Positions 17,278-25,563 of a stretch of 50,078 bases of DNA are shown here, piece by piece. Source of the stretch: Brevibacterium sp. ZH18. Its GTDB lineage: Bacteria; Actinomycetota; Actinomycetes; Actinomycetales; Brevibacteriaceae. Below the pieces are notes generated by a model, which had not been told where the DNA came from, made no database searches, and worked only from the letters and a program-made list of their open reading frames with translations. Every line of letters begins with the position of its first letter. Positions within the stretch are counted from its first letter, which is position 1. The translations under genes and the position numbers were made by a program. The stretch spans positions 1 to 50,078 of the forward strand of contig NZ_JALDSX010000027.1 in the NCBI RefSeq assembly GCF_022748595.1, given 5' to 3'.

Positions 17278-17880
17278 ATGAGTTGGAAATCACTGGTCAA
17301 TCGCGTCGTCAAGATCGGCATCAATGAAGGTGTGAAGTACTTCAGAGAGTCGCAGTCCAAGAAGAGCACGGGGGCGGATTCCTCGGGATCGCGTCCGTCA
17401 CAGCCTCGGCGCGGTGATGAAGCCCGCCCCATATCGTCCCAGTCTCAGGGCGGAGGCGCCTCGGCCCCCGGCGGCGGCTATCCGGGAGACTTCCACGGTG
17501 CAGTCACATCGTCGTACTCCCCCAGCCTCGACGGCGACGCCGATCCCGGAGAGGTCGTCTGGGGATGGATCCCCTTCGAAGAGGACGCCACTCAGGGCAA
17601 GGACCGTCCTTCGCTGGTAGTCGGCAAGGACGGCAAGTGGGTTCTCGTCCTCATGCTCACGAGCAAGGACCACATCCCTGGCGGTTTCGGCGAGGTCCGC
17701 GAGGATCGCAATGCGCGCTGGATGAACATCGGCAGCGGAGACTGGGACAGCCAGGGACGTCCCTCGGAGATCCGGCTCGACCGAGTCATTCGAGTGGACC
17801 CGGACACCATCCGCCGCGAAGGTGCGATCATGCCGCGCGATGTTTTTGACCAGGTGACGAAGAACATCGACGCGAGCTGA
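17278..17880 (+). CDS. PemK/MazF-like protein, solitary
   Basis: This 200-residue protein starts with a basic, possibly amphipathic segment, has a Ser/Gly/Pro-rich linker (about 30-85), and ends in a PemK/MazF-like domain: GEVVWGWIPFEE, then GKDRPSLVVGKDG and LMLTSKDH. MazF toxins are sequence-specific mRNA endonucleases, usually about 110 residues and paired with an antitoxin. No antitoxin-size gene lies next to this one, and the N-terminal extension is unusual, so it may be a domesticated relative rather than a toxin. The ATG is preceded by TAGGCT at eight bases, a leaderless pattern. Confidence 0.75.
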   Translation: MSWKSLVNRVVKIGINEGVKYFRESQSKKSTGADSSGSRPSQPRRGDEARPISSQSQGGGASAPGGGYPGDFHGAVTSSYSPSLDGDADPGEVVWGWIPFEEDATQGKDRPSLVVGKDGKWVLVLMLTSKDHIPGGFGEVREDRNARWMNIGSGDWDSQGRPSEIRLDRVIRVDPDTIRREGAIMPRDVFDQVTKNIDAS

Positions 17881-17928
17881 TATCTGAATTTCAGCCTGAC
17901 CGTTCCGGCCTGTACCATTGGGAGCTGT

Positions 17929-18069
17929 ATCTTCATCAAGGCGTGTGTCTCGCCGAGGTCGGGTGAAGATGCCATCGGATTCGATATCGTCAATGTGTTT
18001 CCCCGCGGAGATGAGTCTGTCGGTTCGATGTGCCCTCACGACCATGTATCACTAACACGAAAGAGTGTT
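17929..18069 (+). promoter_or_regulatory. Structured leader of rpsT
   Basis: The gap before rpsT contains a nested hairpin: ATCTTCATC (17929-17937) pairs with GGTGAAGAT (17962-17970), enclosing GGCG/CGCC (17940-17943 with 17951-17954). A second small hairpin AACAC/GTGTT (18054-18058 with 18065-18069) places the purine-rich GAAAGAG ribosome site in its loop. A TTTCAG / TACCAT promoter candidate lies just upstream. Pairing is by inspection only. Confidence 0.4.
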
Positions 18070-18073
18070 GAAA

Positions 18074-18334
18074 TTGGCTAATATCAAGTCACAGATCAAG
18101 CGGATCCAGACCAACGAGAAGGCTCGCCTGCGCAACAAGGCAGTGCGGTCGGAAGTTCGGTCCTCGGTTCGCGTCGTCCGCGAGAACATTGCTGCAGGCA
18201 AGAAGGACGAAGCACAGCAGGCTTATGCTGTTGCCGCCCGCAAGCTCGACAAAGCTGTTTCGAAGGGTGTTCTGCACAAGAACAACGCTGCGAACCGCAA
18301 GTCGCGCATGGCCACGCAGATCAACGCTCTCTGA
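18074..18334 (+). CDS. rpsT: 30S ribosomal protein S20
   Basis: S20 binds 16S rRNA early in 30S assembly. The 86-residue product has the conserved start ANIKSQIKRIQTNEKARLRNKAVRSE (split over two helices) and ends in NPANRKSR-like NNAANRKSRMATQINAL. Family alignment places the start at TTG 18074; a GTG nine bases upstream would add three residues but lies too near the GAAAGAG site. The gene is monocistronic and closed by a strong terminator. Confidence 0.95.
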   Translation: MANIKSQIKRIQTNEKARLRNKAVRSEVRSSVRVVRENIAAGKKDEAQQAYAVAARKLDKAVSKGVLHKNNAANRKSRMATQINAL

Positions 18335-18357
18335 GTCGATCACTGAGGCTATAGCTT

Positions 18358-18391
18358 CGAGGGGCCCGATCCATTTGGATCGGGCCCCTCG
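18358..18391 (+). terminator. rpsT terminator
   Basis: A 15-bp perfect stem (18358-18372 with 18377-18391) with loop ATTT, 23 bases after the stop codon. It lacks a uridine tract. Its right arm (GGGCCCCTC) is also the first part of the adjacent 23-bp repeat. Confidence 0.85.
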
Positions 18392-18473
18392 CGCATTCAC
18401 AGTCGGGGCCTGCGTGCATTCGCAGTCAGGCCCTGCGTGCATTCGCAGTCGGGCCCCTCGTGCATTCGCAGTC
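18382..18473. repeat. Four 23-bp tandem repeats abutting the holA stop
   Basis: Four consecutive 23-bp units (18382, 18405, 18428, 18451) share TGCATTCGCAGTC at the right and GGGCCC-type sequence at the left; mismatches are few. The array ends at 18473, one base before the holA stop codon, and its first unit overlaps the rpsT terminator arm. Confidence 0.95.
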
Positions 18474-19457
18474 TCAGCGCTGGCGGGCCAGACGGCAGAC
18501 TTCGGAGACGAACCACTCGACTGCATAGACGGGGTCACGGCCTCCGCCTTTGACCGCCTCATCAGCCTCGGCCGCGGCGATGAGCGACTGGCCCAGTGCC
18601 ACCTCGTTCCACCGTCTGGCATCGCGGCGAGCCCGGTCGACCTGCCATGGCGCCATCTTCAGTTCGGCTGCGAGTTCACCGCTCGATCCGGGGAATCCTT
18701 GGACCTTGGCCATCGACCTCAGCTTCATCGCTACTGCGGCGACCAACGGCACCGGGTCGGATCCCGTCGACAGTGCGTGCCTGAGCAGGCTGAGTGCGCT
18801 CTTCGCGTCTCCGGCGACAGCTGAGTCCGCGACCTTGAATCCGGTGGCTTCGACGCGACCACCGTAGTACTGGTCGACGATCTGCGCGGTGATGGTGCCC
18901 TCGGTGTCCTCGATGAGCTGTTCGACGCCGGCATTGAGCTCGGCCAGATCTGAGCCCAGCGCTGACACGAGAGAGGCCATCCCGGCCTCGTCGATCTGTC
19001 GCTTCGCAGCCTTGAAACGGCCCTGCGCGAACTTCGCCCGATCGCTCTCGTGCTTCAACGCCGCGGCATCGATGCGGGGGAAGCCAGCAGTTTCGATCTT
19101 CTTGACCAGCTTCGCTCCGCGGTTGCCGCCTCCGTGCAAGAGGAGCACGACCGCGTCGTCGTTCGGGTTGTCGAGGTAGGCGAGCGCATCAGCCAGGAAC
19201 GCTTCCGAACACTTCTCGACCGCCTCGACGACGATGAGCTTCGCAGTGGAGAACAATGATGGAGAAGCCGCCATCGCAAGCTCTCCGCCCTGGTATCCGG
19301 CAGCATCGAGTTCGAGCTCCTCCGGATCCTTCTTACGGGCGGCGCTGACGATCCGATCCTTGGCCATACGGATGAGCACCGATTCATTCCCGGATATCAT
19401 CACCACCGGCGCGGGTTTCGCGGAACTCCACGGGATCAGGGTCTTCTTCACAGCCAT
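18474..19457 (-). CDS. holA: DNA polymerase III subunit delta
   Basis: Delta opens the sliding clamp within the clamp-loader complex. The 327-residue product has the AAA+-like N-terminus (VVMISGNESVLIRMAKDRIV, degenerate P-loop as expected), the LIVVEAVEKC strand and the helical C-terminal collar (LLRHALSTGSDPVPLVAAVAMKLRSMAKV). The ATG at 19457 has TAGGCT seven bases upstream, indicating a leaderless start; upstream in-frame sequence only translates intergenic repeats. It follows comEC, as in many Gram-positives. Confidence 0.93.
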   Translation of the reverse strand: MAVKKTLIPWSSAKPAPVVMISGNESVLIRMAKDRIVSAARKKDPEELELDAAGYQGGELAMAASPSLFSTAKLIVVEAVEKCSEAFLADALAYLDNPNDDAVVLLLHGGGNRGAKLVKKIETAGFPRIDAAALKHESDRAKFAQGRFKAAKRQIDEAGMASLVSALGSDLAELNAGVEQLIEDTEGTITAQIVDQYYGGRVEATGFKVADSAVAGDAKSALSLLRHALSTGSDPVPLVAAVAMKLRSMAKVQGFPGSSGELAAELKMAPWQVDRARRDARRWNEVALGQSLIAAAEADEAVKGGGRDPVYAVEWFVSEVCRLARQR

Positions 19458-19494
19458 GGGTCCAAGCCTATCGTCTGACCGGGACACGGAGTGC

Positions 19495-19635
19495 ACACGT
19501 GCTCGATCACCACGGAAGTCCGCAGCAGTCCGCCACACACATGCTCGATCACCACAGCAGTCCGCCGCAGCCCGGCGAGCCCGCAGCCCACAGTCCCCAG
19601 TCCCCAGTCCCCAGTCCGCACCCACAGTCCCAGTC
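19495..19635. repeat. Composite tandem repeats between comEC and holA
   Basis: Two copies of a segment with the shared core GCTCGATCACCAC lie 42 bases apart (from 19501 and 19543), both followed by CAGCAGTCCGCC-type sequence. They are followed by four heptamers AGTCCCC (about 19592-19619) and further AGTCC variants. The region is non-coding: frames through it have no conserved match. Confidence 0.75.
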
Positions 19636-19666
19636 CACGGACGGGCGTACTGCTGGCCCGATGTGT

Positions 19667-22153
19667 TCATCCGTCACCTCCTTCGCAGGTGCGTCCCGTG
19701 CTGAATCGCGCATCGGAATAGAGTGCGACCGTCCCACAGCGGTCTGTCCGCAGGACCGGCACCGGCCCGAAGGCTCGCACCGATCGCGGTGTGGGGTGAC
19801 CATAGCTGTTCTCCCCCACGGAGATCGTGCCCAGGCGAGCGCCCGCGGCCCTGTAGAAATCCTCTGACAGATCAGAGGAGCCATGGTGGGGTGCGATGAG
19901 CACATCGACCGGCTGCAGGCTCTGGGCGAGGACGAACTGTTCCTCCTCGCCGATGTCTCCCGGGATCAGGTAGCTCAGCCCCTGCTGTTCAACTCGCAGA
20001 ACGAGGGAGTCCTCATTGCGCGCGGCGCTGCCCCACTCCCCCATTGTGTGGCCGCCCCCTGCCGCACCGACGTCGAAGCGATGGTCAGAGCCCACCCGGT
20101 TCGAAACGCGGTCATCCGAGGCAGATGTGGCTGCCGCTGTCCTCACCTGTGCCGCGCCTCTTACAGATCGTGCAGGTGGCCAGAGGACCTCGATGTGGGC
20201 CCCACCGATGTCGAGGCGTTGACCACGGGAGGTGGGGATCACCTCGGCGCCGGTGTCGTCGACGATGCGTCGGACCTCTGGGCCCTGCACGACGTTGTCC
20301 GATACCCACAGCCGGTGCAGGGTCCGCGACCACGTCGCACCCGCATACCCCGCACTGTGGTCGGCATCGAAGTGGGAGATGAAGAGGTCGAAGTCCTCGA
20401 TTCCGCTCTCGTCGAGACACGCGTCGATGGGCTTCGGGTCTTTCCCCGTATCTATCACGAGGCCACGCCCGGCGCCGAGGTTGATGAGCGTGGCCGACCC
20501 CTGCCCCACGTCGCAGACCATGACCAGCCAGTCCCGGCTCGGCGGCGTCGTCCGATGCGCGACGATGACCATTGCAGTCAGGGCGATGCAGAGGACGAAC
20601 ACCGGCACTCCCCAGAGTCGCCTGCGCAGGATGAGCCAGACAGCGGAGGCGAGCAGAGTGAGCAGAGCGAGGGCGATGATGGGCCCCCAGGGAGGATCAG
20701 GCCAGTCGAGGGCGGCGCCCGGGAGCCCCGCACAGAAGCGGGCGACTGCGACGATCCACCACGCACACAGGGACCCGAGCCATGCTGGAATCTGTGCGCA
20801 CCACAGCAGGCCCGGCACACCGATGAGTCCGAGTCCCCCGCACACCAGCGACAGGAACCCGAGGACCGTTGACGGCAGAACAGCCGGTGCGGCCAGTGCA
20901 TTCGCAGCCACCGACCACAGACCGATGCGCGGATCGATCGCCACGAGCACCGGGGTACAGGCCAGCTGGGCGACCAAGGGCACGATGAGTGCGGAGATGA
21001 GGACGGCCGGAACCATCGACATCCGCACACTCAGTCTTCTGTGGATCGTGGGAACGACGAACATGATCGCGGCCGTCGAGACGACGGAGAGGACGAAGCC
21101 CACCGAGGTGGCTAGCACCGGGACGACGCTCAACAGCAGGCACACGGTCGAACACATCACGGCCACCGGGGCAATCCCTCCACCGCGTAGGAACACGAGT
21201 GCAACCGCGATCGCCATCCCGGCTGCGCGGATCGCGCTGGGTTCGAATCCGACGATGAAGACGTAGCCGATACACGTGAGCACCCCGACTGCGACCCGTG
21301 TGCGCGGTCCTGCCCGGCACAGGCCCGCCACCAGACCGGCGCCGAGGCTGACGATCGTCACGTTGCTCCCGGAGACAGCTGAGATGTGGGTCAGAGACAC
21401 GACCCGCATATCGTCGATCATCCGCTCGTCCTGCGGTTGGGTGTCCCCGACGACAAGGCCCGGCAGCAGCCGACCCCCGCTGTGACCCGCGGCCAGGGAG
21501 TCTTCTCGCAGAGCCAGTCGCAGCTCGGCACGCCACTGCCAGAGGCGATTCGGCTCCCGGACCACGTGCGGGTCAGCGTCGGTGAGGCGGATGTTGTCCA
21601 GGGGTGCGGTACGCATCGACACCTGGGCTCCATCGGGTGGGACCGAGGGGCTGAGCACCTCGGTGATCCCGGTTGGTGTGAATATCGTCAGCCGCGACCA
21701 TCCCGACGCACCCGGTTGACTGTGGCCGACGACGATGCCGGTCAAGTCGGCCTCCTCAGCCGGACCACGTGAGGCGCTGAGCATCGTGACCTGCACAGTG
21801 AGCAGACACGCGAAGACGATGAGCAGAACACCGATGTGGTGGTGCCAGCGCAGGCAGAGGAATCCACATGCGGCCACTACCGGGGTGACGAGGAGAGTCC
21901 ACGGCCCCGGCGCCACCAGCGCCGAGGTCCACAGTCCCACCGCGCACAGAAGCAGTCGGACGGACCCGGGCCAGATCGCTGCTGTCGTGCGAACCCAGTC
22001 GCAGGCGAGAGCCCAGTTCCGCCGCGCCCACCGGATCATACGCGAGCGATGCGAACGATCGCCCACAGGGCGCCGAGAGCGCGGCTTGGCAACACTGGGC
22101 CCCGGCACCTGTCCTGGTGCTGCGGCGGCGTGCCGTCTACCCGACCGAGACAA
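19667..22153 (-). CDS. comEC: ComEC/Rec2 DNA-uptake channel
   Basis: This large (828-residue) membrane protein moves single-stranded transforming DNA across the membrane. It has N-terminal helices, the ComEC_N domain (about residues 240-500, with SLTHISAVSGSNVTI) and a C-terminal metallo-beta-lactamase domain: VCDVGQGSA, LVIDTGKDPK, then SHFDADHSAGY near residue 590 and IAPHHGSSD. Metal-ligand residues are present, so it may have nuclease activity. The TTG start overlaps comEA by 17 bases; GTG at 22108 with AGGA upstream is an alternative. The order comEA-comEC-holA is classic, without comEB. Confidence 0.93.
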   Translation of the reverse strand: MSRSGRRHAAAAPGQVPGPSVAKPRSRRPVGDRSHRSRMIRWARRNWALACDWVRTTAAIWPGSVRLLLCAVGLWTSALVAPGPWTLLVTPVVAACGFLCLRWHHHIGVLLIVFACLLTVQVTMLSASRGPAEEADLTGIVVGHSQPGASGWSRLTIFTPTGITEVLSPSVPPDGAQVSMRTAPLDNIRLTDADPHVVREPNRLWQWRAELRLALREDSLAAGHSGGRLLPGLVVGDTQPQDERMIDDMRVVSLTHISAVSGSNVTIVSLGAGLVAGLCRAGPRTRVAVGVLTCIGYVFIVGFEPSAIRAAGMAIAVALVFLRGGGIAPVAVMCSTVCLLLSVVPVLATSVGFVLSVVSTAAIMFVVPTIHRRLSVRMSMVPAVLISALIVPLVAQLACTPVLVAIDPRIGLWSVAANALAAPAVLPSTVLGFLSLVCGGLGLIGVPGLLWCAQIPAWLGSLCAWWIVAVARFCAGLPGAALDWPDPPWGPIIALALLTLLASAVWLILRRRLWGVPVFVLCIALTAMVIVAHRTTPPSRDWLVMVCDVGQGSATLINLGAGRGLVIDTGKDPKPIDACLDESGIEDFDLFISHFDADHSAGYAGATWSRTLHRLWVSDNVVQGPEVRRIVDDTGAEVIPTSRGQRLDIGGAHIEVLWPPARSVRGAAQVRTAAATSASDDRVSNRVGSDHRFDVGAAGGGHTMGEWGSAARNEDSLVLRVEQQGLSYLIPGDIGEEEQFVLAQSLQPVDVLIAPHHGSSDLSEDFYRAAGARLGTISVGENSYGHPTPRSVRAFGPVPVLRTDRCGTVALYSDARFSTGRTCEGGDG

Positions 22154-23147
22154 GGTCTTTGAGCCTCTCGTAGGTCTTCGGACCGATGCCCTGGACGAGG
22201 AGCAGATCCTCGACGCTTGCGAACGGCTGATCCTGGCGGTGAGTGACGATCGCCTCTGCCGTCACCGGGCCGACCCCCGGCAGCGTCTGCAGGGCGGTGG
22301 AATCCGCCGTATTCAGATCGATCTTCCCCCCGACGTTCGGACCTGCCCCTGCCGAACCGTTCGCCCCATCGGCTCCGGCCCCGGCCCCGGCAGAGTTAGC
22401 CGAGCCGCCGACAGAAGACCCGCCGCTGCTTCCCGCACCAGACGAGCTGCTCCCAGTGCCCGCACTGCCACCTGCTCCTGCGCTGGTGCCAGCGCCTGCG
22501 CCTGCGCCCGCGCTGCCTTCGCCGGAGTCGGCATCCGGGTTCTCACCCCTGGCCGGAATGTGAACCTGTTCCCCGTCTTGGAGCACACGGGCGAGATTGA
22601 TCGACTCGGCATCGGCGTCAGACTTCAGACCACCCGCAGCCTCCACTGCGTCCTGGACGCGAGCCCCTGCGTCCAGCGTGACGACCGAGGGCTTGTGCAC
22701 TTGACCGGTGACGTGGACGACGACCTCGCCGCTCGCCTGAGCCCCGCCAGACTGAGCCCCTGCCTTCTGAGCCCCGCCAGCCTGTGCGCCTGCCTTCTGG
22801 GCGCCACCGGCTGAGGAATCGGCCCCTCCTCCCGCTGCGGTGCCGCTCGCGGCGGAATCGTCCGTCCCGGAAGCACCTGCACCAGTGTCGCCACCCGCTG
22901 AGCTGCCACCTTGTTGTTCGCCAGCACTGTGCTGTTGGGCCGGACGCAGCAGGAGGAAGGCCACGACGAGAACCGCCACCATGGCCACTGCCACCGCGAC
23001 CAGCACAGGCAGTCGGACACGACGCGGCTCGACCGGTTCCACTTCACCTTCGCTGTCGCTGGCGAATACATCCCCGGGCACCCATCCGCCGCGCTCAGCG
23101 CTGGAGCTGATGAGGCCAGCGAAGCGATCATCGGGTGAGACGGCCAT
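22137..23147 (-). CDS. comEA: ComEA-type DNA receptor with extended linkers
   Basis: This 336-residue membrane-anchored DNA-binding protein has a cytoplasmic N-terminus, one helix (LPVLVAVAVAMVAVLVVAFLLL), a Gly/Ala/Ser-rich linker with GGAQKAGAQ repeats, an SLBB domain (VVVHVTGQVHKPSVVTL), a second long Gly/Ser/Ala linker, and a helix-hairpin-helix pair (DLNTADSTALQTLPGVGPVTAEAIV, VQGIGPKTYERLKDLV read in two parts). It is longer than most ComEA proteins because of the linkers, which may span a thick wall. TAGTTT lies seven bases before ATG 23147, again leaderless. Confidence 0.92.
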   Translation of the reverse strand: MAVSPDDRFAGLISSSAERGGWVPGDVFASDSEGEVEPVEPRRVRLPVLVAVAVAMVAVLVVAFLLLRPAQQHSAGEQQGGSSAGGDTGAGASGTDDSAASGTAAGGGADSSAGGAQKAGAQAGGAQKAGAQSGGAQASGEVVVHVTGQVHKPSVVTLDAGARVQDAVEAAGGLKSDADAESINLARVLQDGEQVHIPARGENPDADSGEGSAGAGAGAGTSAGAGGSAGTGSSSSGAGSSGGSSVGGSANSAGAGAGADGANGSAGAGPNVGGKIDLNTADSTALQTLPGVGPVTAEAIVTHRQDQPFASVEDLLLVQGIGPKTYERLKDLVSVG

Positions 23148-23288
23148 GCCGGACAAACTACGGTCAGCCGCCGCTGCGACGCCAGGCGGCGATCACGGCC
23201 TGTGGAAATCGGTTGAGCATCCACAGGCCATCCGCACGTAAGTCAGCTGATCGTCAACAGGCCTTCGCGCACGAGTGAGTCACAACCG

Positions 23289-24164
23289 TCACGGAGTGGT
23301 CTGGACCGTGATTCCGATCGTGCCGGGGCCGACGTGGGCTGTGATGATCGTGGACAGCGTCCGGAACGTCGTCGGCAGGCCCAGCGCCTCGATGCGCTCC
23401 TGCAGTGCGAGGACGTTAGGATGCGAGGGCTGCCCCTCGGCCTGTTGGATCTGAACCTCTACGTTCCGCCCGTCTTCGGCGATCTCAGCGGCCGCTTCGC
23501 CTGCCAGGGCGACCATGCGGTCGAGCGCCTTCGACCAGGTGCGCACGCGGGCAACGGGGGCCACGACACCGGCGCTGAGTCCCAGCACCGGGACGATCTG
23601 CAGGGCCCGGCCGAGGAGGGAGGACGCGGCTCCGATGCGACCGCCTCGGCGCAGGTGTTCCAACGTCGCGGGAGCGAACATCGTCTGAGATTCCCCGGCA
23701 CACCAGTCAGCGACGGTGCCGGCGATCGACGCCACGTCACGACCGTGGGAGATTCCCGCAGCGGCGATGGCCAGGGCTCCGGCCAGTCCCGCCGAGGTGG
23801 TCCTGGAGTCGACGACGTTGATCAGGGTTGATTCGCCCTCGGCCGCGGTGACGGCTGAGTCCCGTGTTCCGGAGAGGGCACCGGACATCGTCACGGTGAT
23901 GATCGCCTCGGCGCCGTGGTCGATGAGCGTCGAATAGGCATTGGCGAACTGTGCCGGGGTCGCCATGGACGTCGACACCTCTGCGCCTGCGCTCATCTTC
24001 CGGCACAGATCCTCGGCCCCGATCTCACCGTCGGTGAAGGCGACTCCGCCGACGAGCACGGTCAGCGGGACGACGGCGAACAGGTCGCCGGTGATCGTAC
24101 TCAGGTGAGCTTCCTCGGCCGCGGACAGCTGTGCCGTCGAATCCGTGACCAGGCCGATCCTCAT
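23289..24164 (-). CDS. DegV-family fatty-acid-binding protein
   Basis: This 291-residue DegV-fold protein begins with MRIGLVTDSTAQL and has the TSMATPAQF lipid-contact loop and the central EHLRRGGRIGAASSLLG motif. In Firmicutes these proteins (FakB) hand fatty acids to the kinase FakA; no fakA is visible here. ATG 24164 overlaps the ugd stop as ATGA, so the longer in-frame start is rejected. Confidence 0.93.
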   Translation of the reverse strand: MRIGLVTDSTAQLSAAEEAHLSTITGDLFAVVPLTVLVGGVAFTDGEIGAEDLCRKMSAGAEVSTSMATPAQFANAYSTLIDHGAEAIITVTMSGALSGTRDSAVTAAEGESTLINVVDSRTTSAGLAGALAIAAAGISHGRDVASIAGTVADWCAGESQTMFAPATLEHLRRGGRIGAASSLLGRALQIVPVLGLSAGVVAPVARVRTWSKALDRMVALAGEAAAEIAEDGRNVEVQIQQAEGQPSHPNVLALQERIEALGLPTTFRTLSTIITAHVGPGTIGITVQTTP

Positions 24165-25468
24165 GGCCGGCCCAACGCCCGATACGTCCATCCGGCACCG
24201 CGCCACTGAACCGGGTCGAGGACATTGCGCCCATCGACGAGGATCCTGTCCGCAACCAACGACGCCGTCGCAATAGGATCAAGATCCCGATACTCCCGCC
24301 ACTCCGTGAGCAGCAGCACCGCATCAGCACCCGCCAACGCCGCGCTCGTATCCCGGACATAATTCAGCTCCGGGAACGACCTCGACGCATTGTCGATGGC
24401 CTGCGGATCCGTCACCGTCACCACACCGCCCTGAGTCGCGATCAGACGAGCCACGGACAGCGCCGGCGAATCCCTGACGTCATCACTGTCGGGTTTGAAC
24501 GCAGCACCGAGCACTGTGATCTTCTTCCCGATGAACGACCCGGCGAGGATGTCACGAGTGATGTCGACCATGCGCACACGCCGGCGCATATTGATCGAAT
24601 CGATCTCCTTGAGGAAGGCCACTGCCTGGTCCGCACCCAACTCACCGGCCCGAGCCATGAACGCGCGAATGTCCTTAGGCAGACACCCACCGCCGAACCC
24701 GAGACCCGCGTTGAGGAACTTCCGACCGATCCGATCATCCATACCGATGGCATCCGCGAGCTGAGTGACATCAGCACCCGAGGCCTCACACAGTTCAGCC
24801 ATCGCATTGATGAATGAGATCTTCGTGGCCAGGAAGGAATTCGCGGCCGTCTTGACCAGCTCCGCCGTCGCGAAGTCCGTGACCATCCGCGGAGTCTCAT
24901 CGTCAAGCATCGTCGCGTACACCTCGTCGAGCACCGCCGTCGCAGCGTGCCCTGACTCGCCGGGAGCCACACCATAGACCAGACGGTTCGGATGCAGCGT
25001 GTCCTCCACCGCGTGGCCTTCGCGCAGAAACTCTGGATTCCACATCAGTGACGCACCGGTATCCGCCAGAACTGCAGCCAAACGCTCGGCCGTACCGACG
25101 GGAACCGTGGACTTACCCACAACCACCGACGTCGAAGTCATATGCTCAAGCAGGGAATCGACGGCCGCATCGACATACGTGACGTCGGCGGCGAACTCGC
25201 CCGGCTTCTGCGGAGTGCCGACACACACGAAGTGGACCCGCGAGTCCACGACCTGCGACACATCGGTGGTGAAGTCGAGGCTGCCGCGTTCGCGACCTTT
25301 CACCAGCAATTCACTCAGCCCCGGCTCGAAGAACGGCGGCCGACCTGATTTCAGGGCAGAGACCTTGTCCTCGTCGACATCGACGCCGACGACCTCATGT
25401 CCCAGCGACGCCATGGCCGCAGCATGCACGGCCCCCAGATATCCGCACCCGATGACTGAAATCTTCAA
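24161..25468 (-). CDS. ugd: UDP-glucose 6-dehydrogenase family protein
   Basis: This 435-residue protein oxidises UDP-glucose (or a related UDP-sugar) to the uronic acid with NAD, for cell-envelope polysaccharides. It shows the Rossmann start KISVIGCGYLGAVHAAAMA, EFLREGHAVEDTLHPNRLV, the catalytic cysteine in GFGGGCLPKD, and the C-terminal VLGAAFKPDSDDVRDSP. Conservation starts at TTG 25468, preceded by GGGAG at eight bases; the open frame continues 43 codons upstream but is not conserved. No other sugar-nucleotide gene is adjacent. Confidence 0.93.
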   Translation of the reverse strand: MKISVIGCGYLGAVHAAAMASLGHEVVGVDVDEDKVSALKSGRPPFFEPGLSELLVKGRERGSLDFTTDVSQVVDSRVHFVCVGTPQKPGEFAADVTYVDAAVDSLLEHMTSTSVVVGKSTVPVGTAERLAAVLADTGASLMWNPEFLREGHAVEDTLHPNRLVYGVAPGESGHAATAVLDEVYATMLDDETPRMVTDFATAELVKTAANSFLATKISFINAMAELCEASGADVTQLADAIGMDDRIGRKFLNAGLGFGGGCLPKDIRAFMARAGELGADQAVAFLKEIDSINMRRRVRMVDITRDILAGSFIGKKITVLGAAFKPDSDDVRDSPALSVARLIATQGGVVTVTDPQAIDNASRSFPELNYVRDTSAALAGADAVLLLTEWREYRDLDPIATASLVADRILVDGRNVLDPVQWRGAGWTYRALGRP

Positions 25469-25563
25469 CCTGTGCACTCCCTGCCTCGTACAAGCATTTT
25501 CAGCCTCACTATATGCGACCAGGTTCCACGATATCTGGAGGTTGAAACAGTACCCTTGGGATT

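Noticed and set aside
19458..19670. Upstream extension of holA
   Set aside because: It only translates intergenic repeats; conservation and a -10 box both support ATG 19457.
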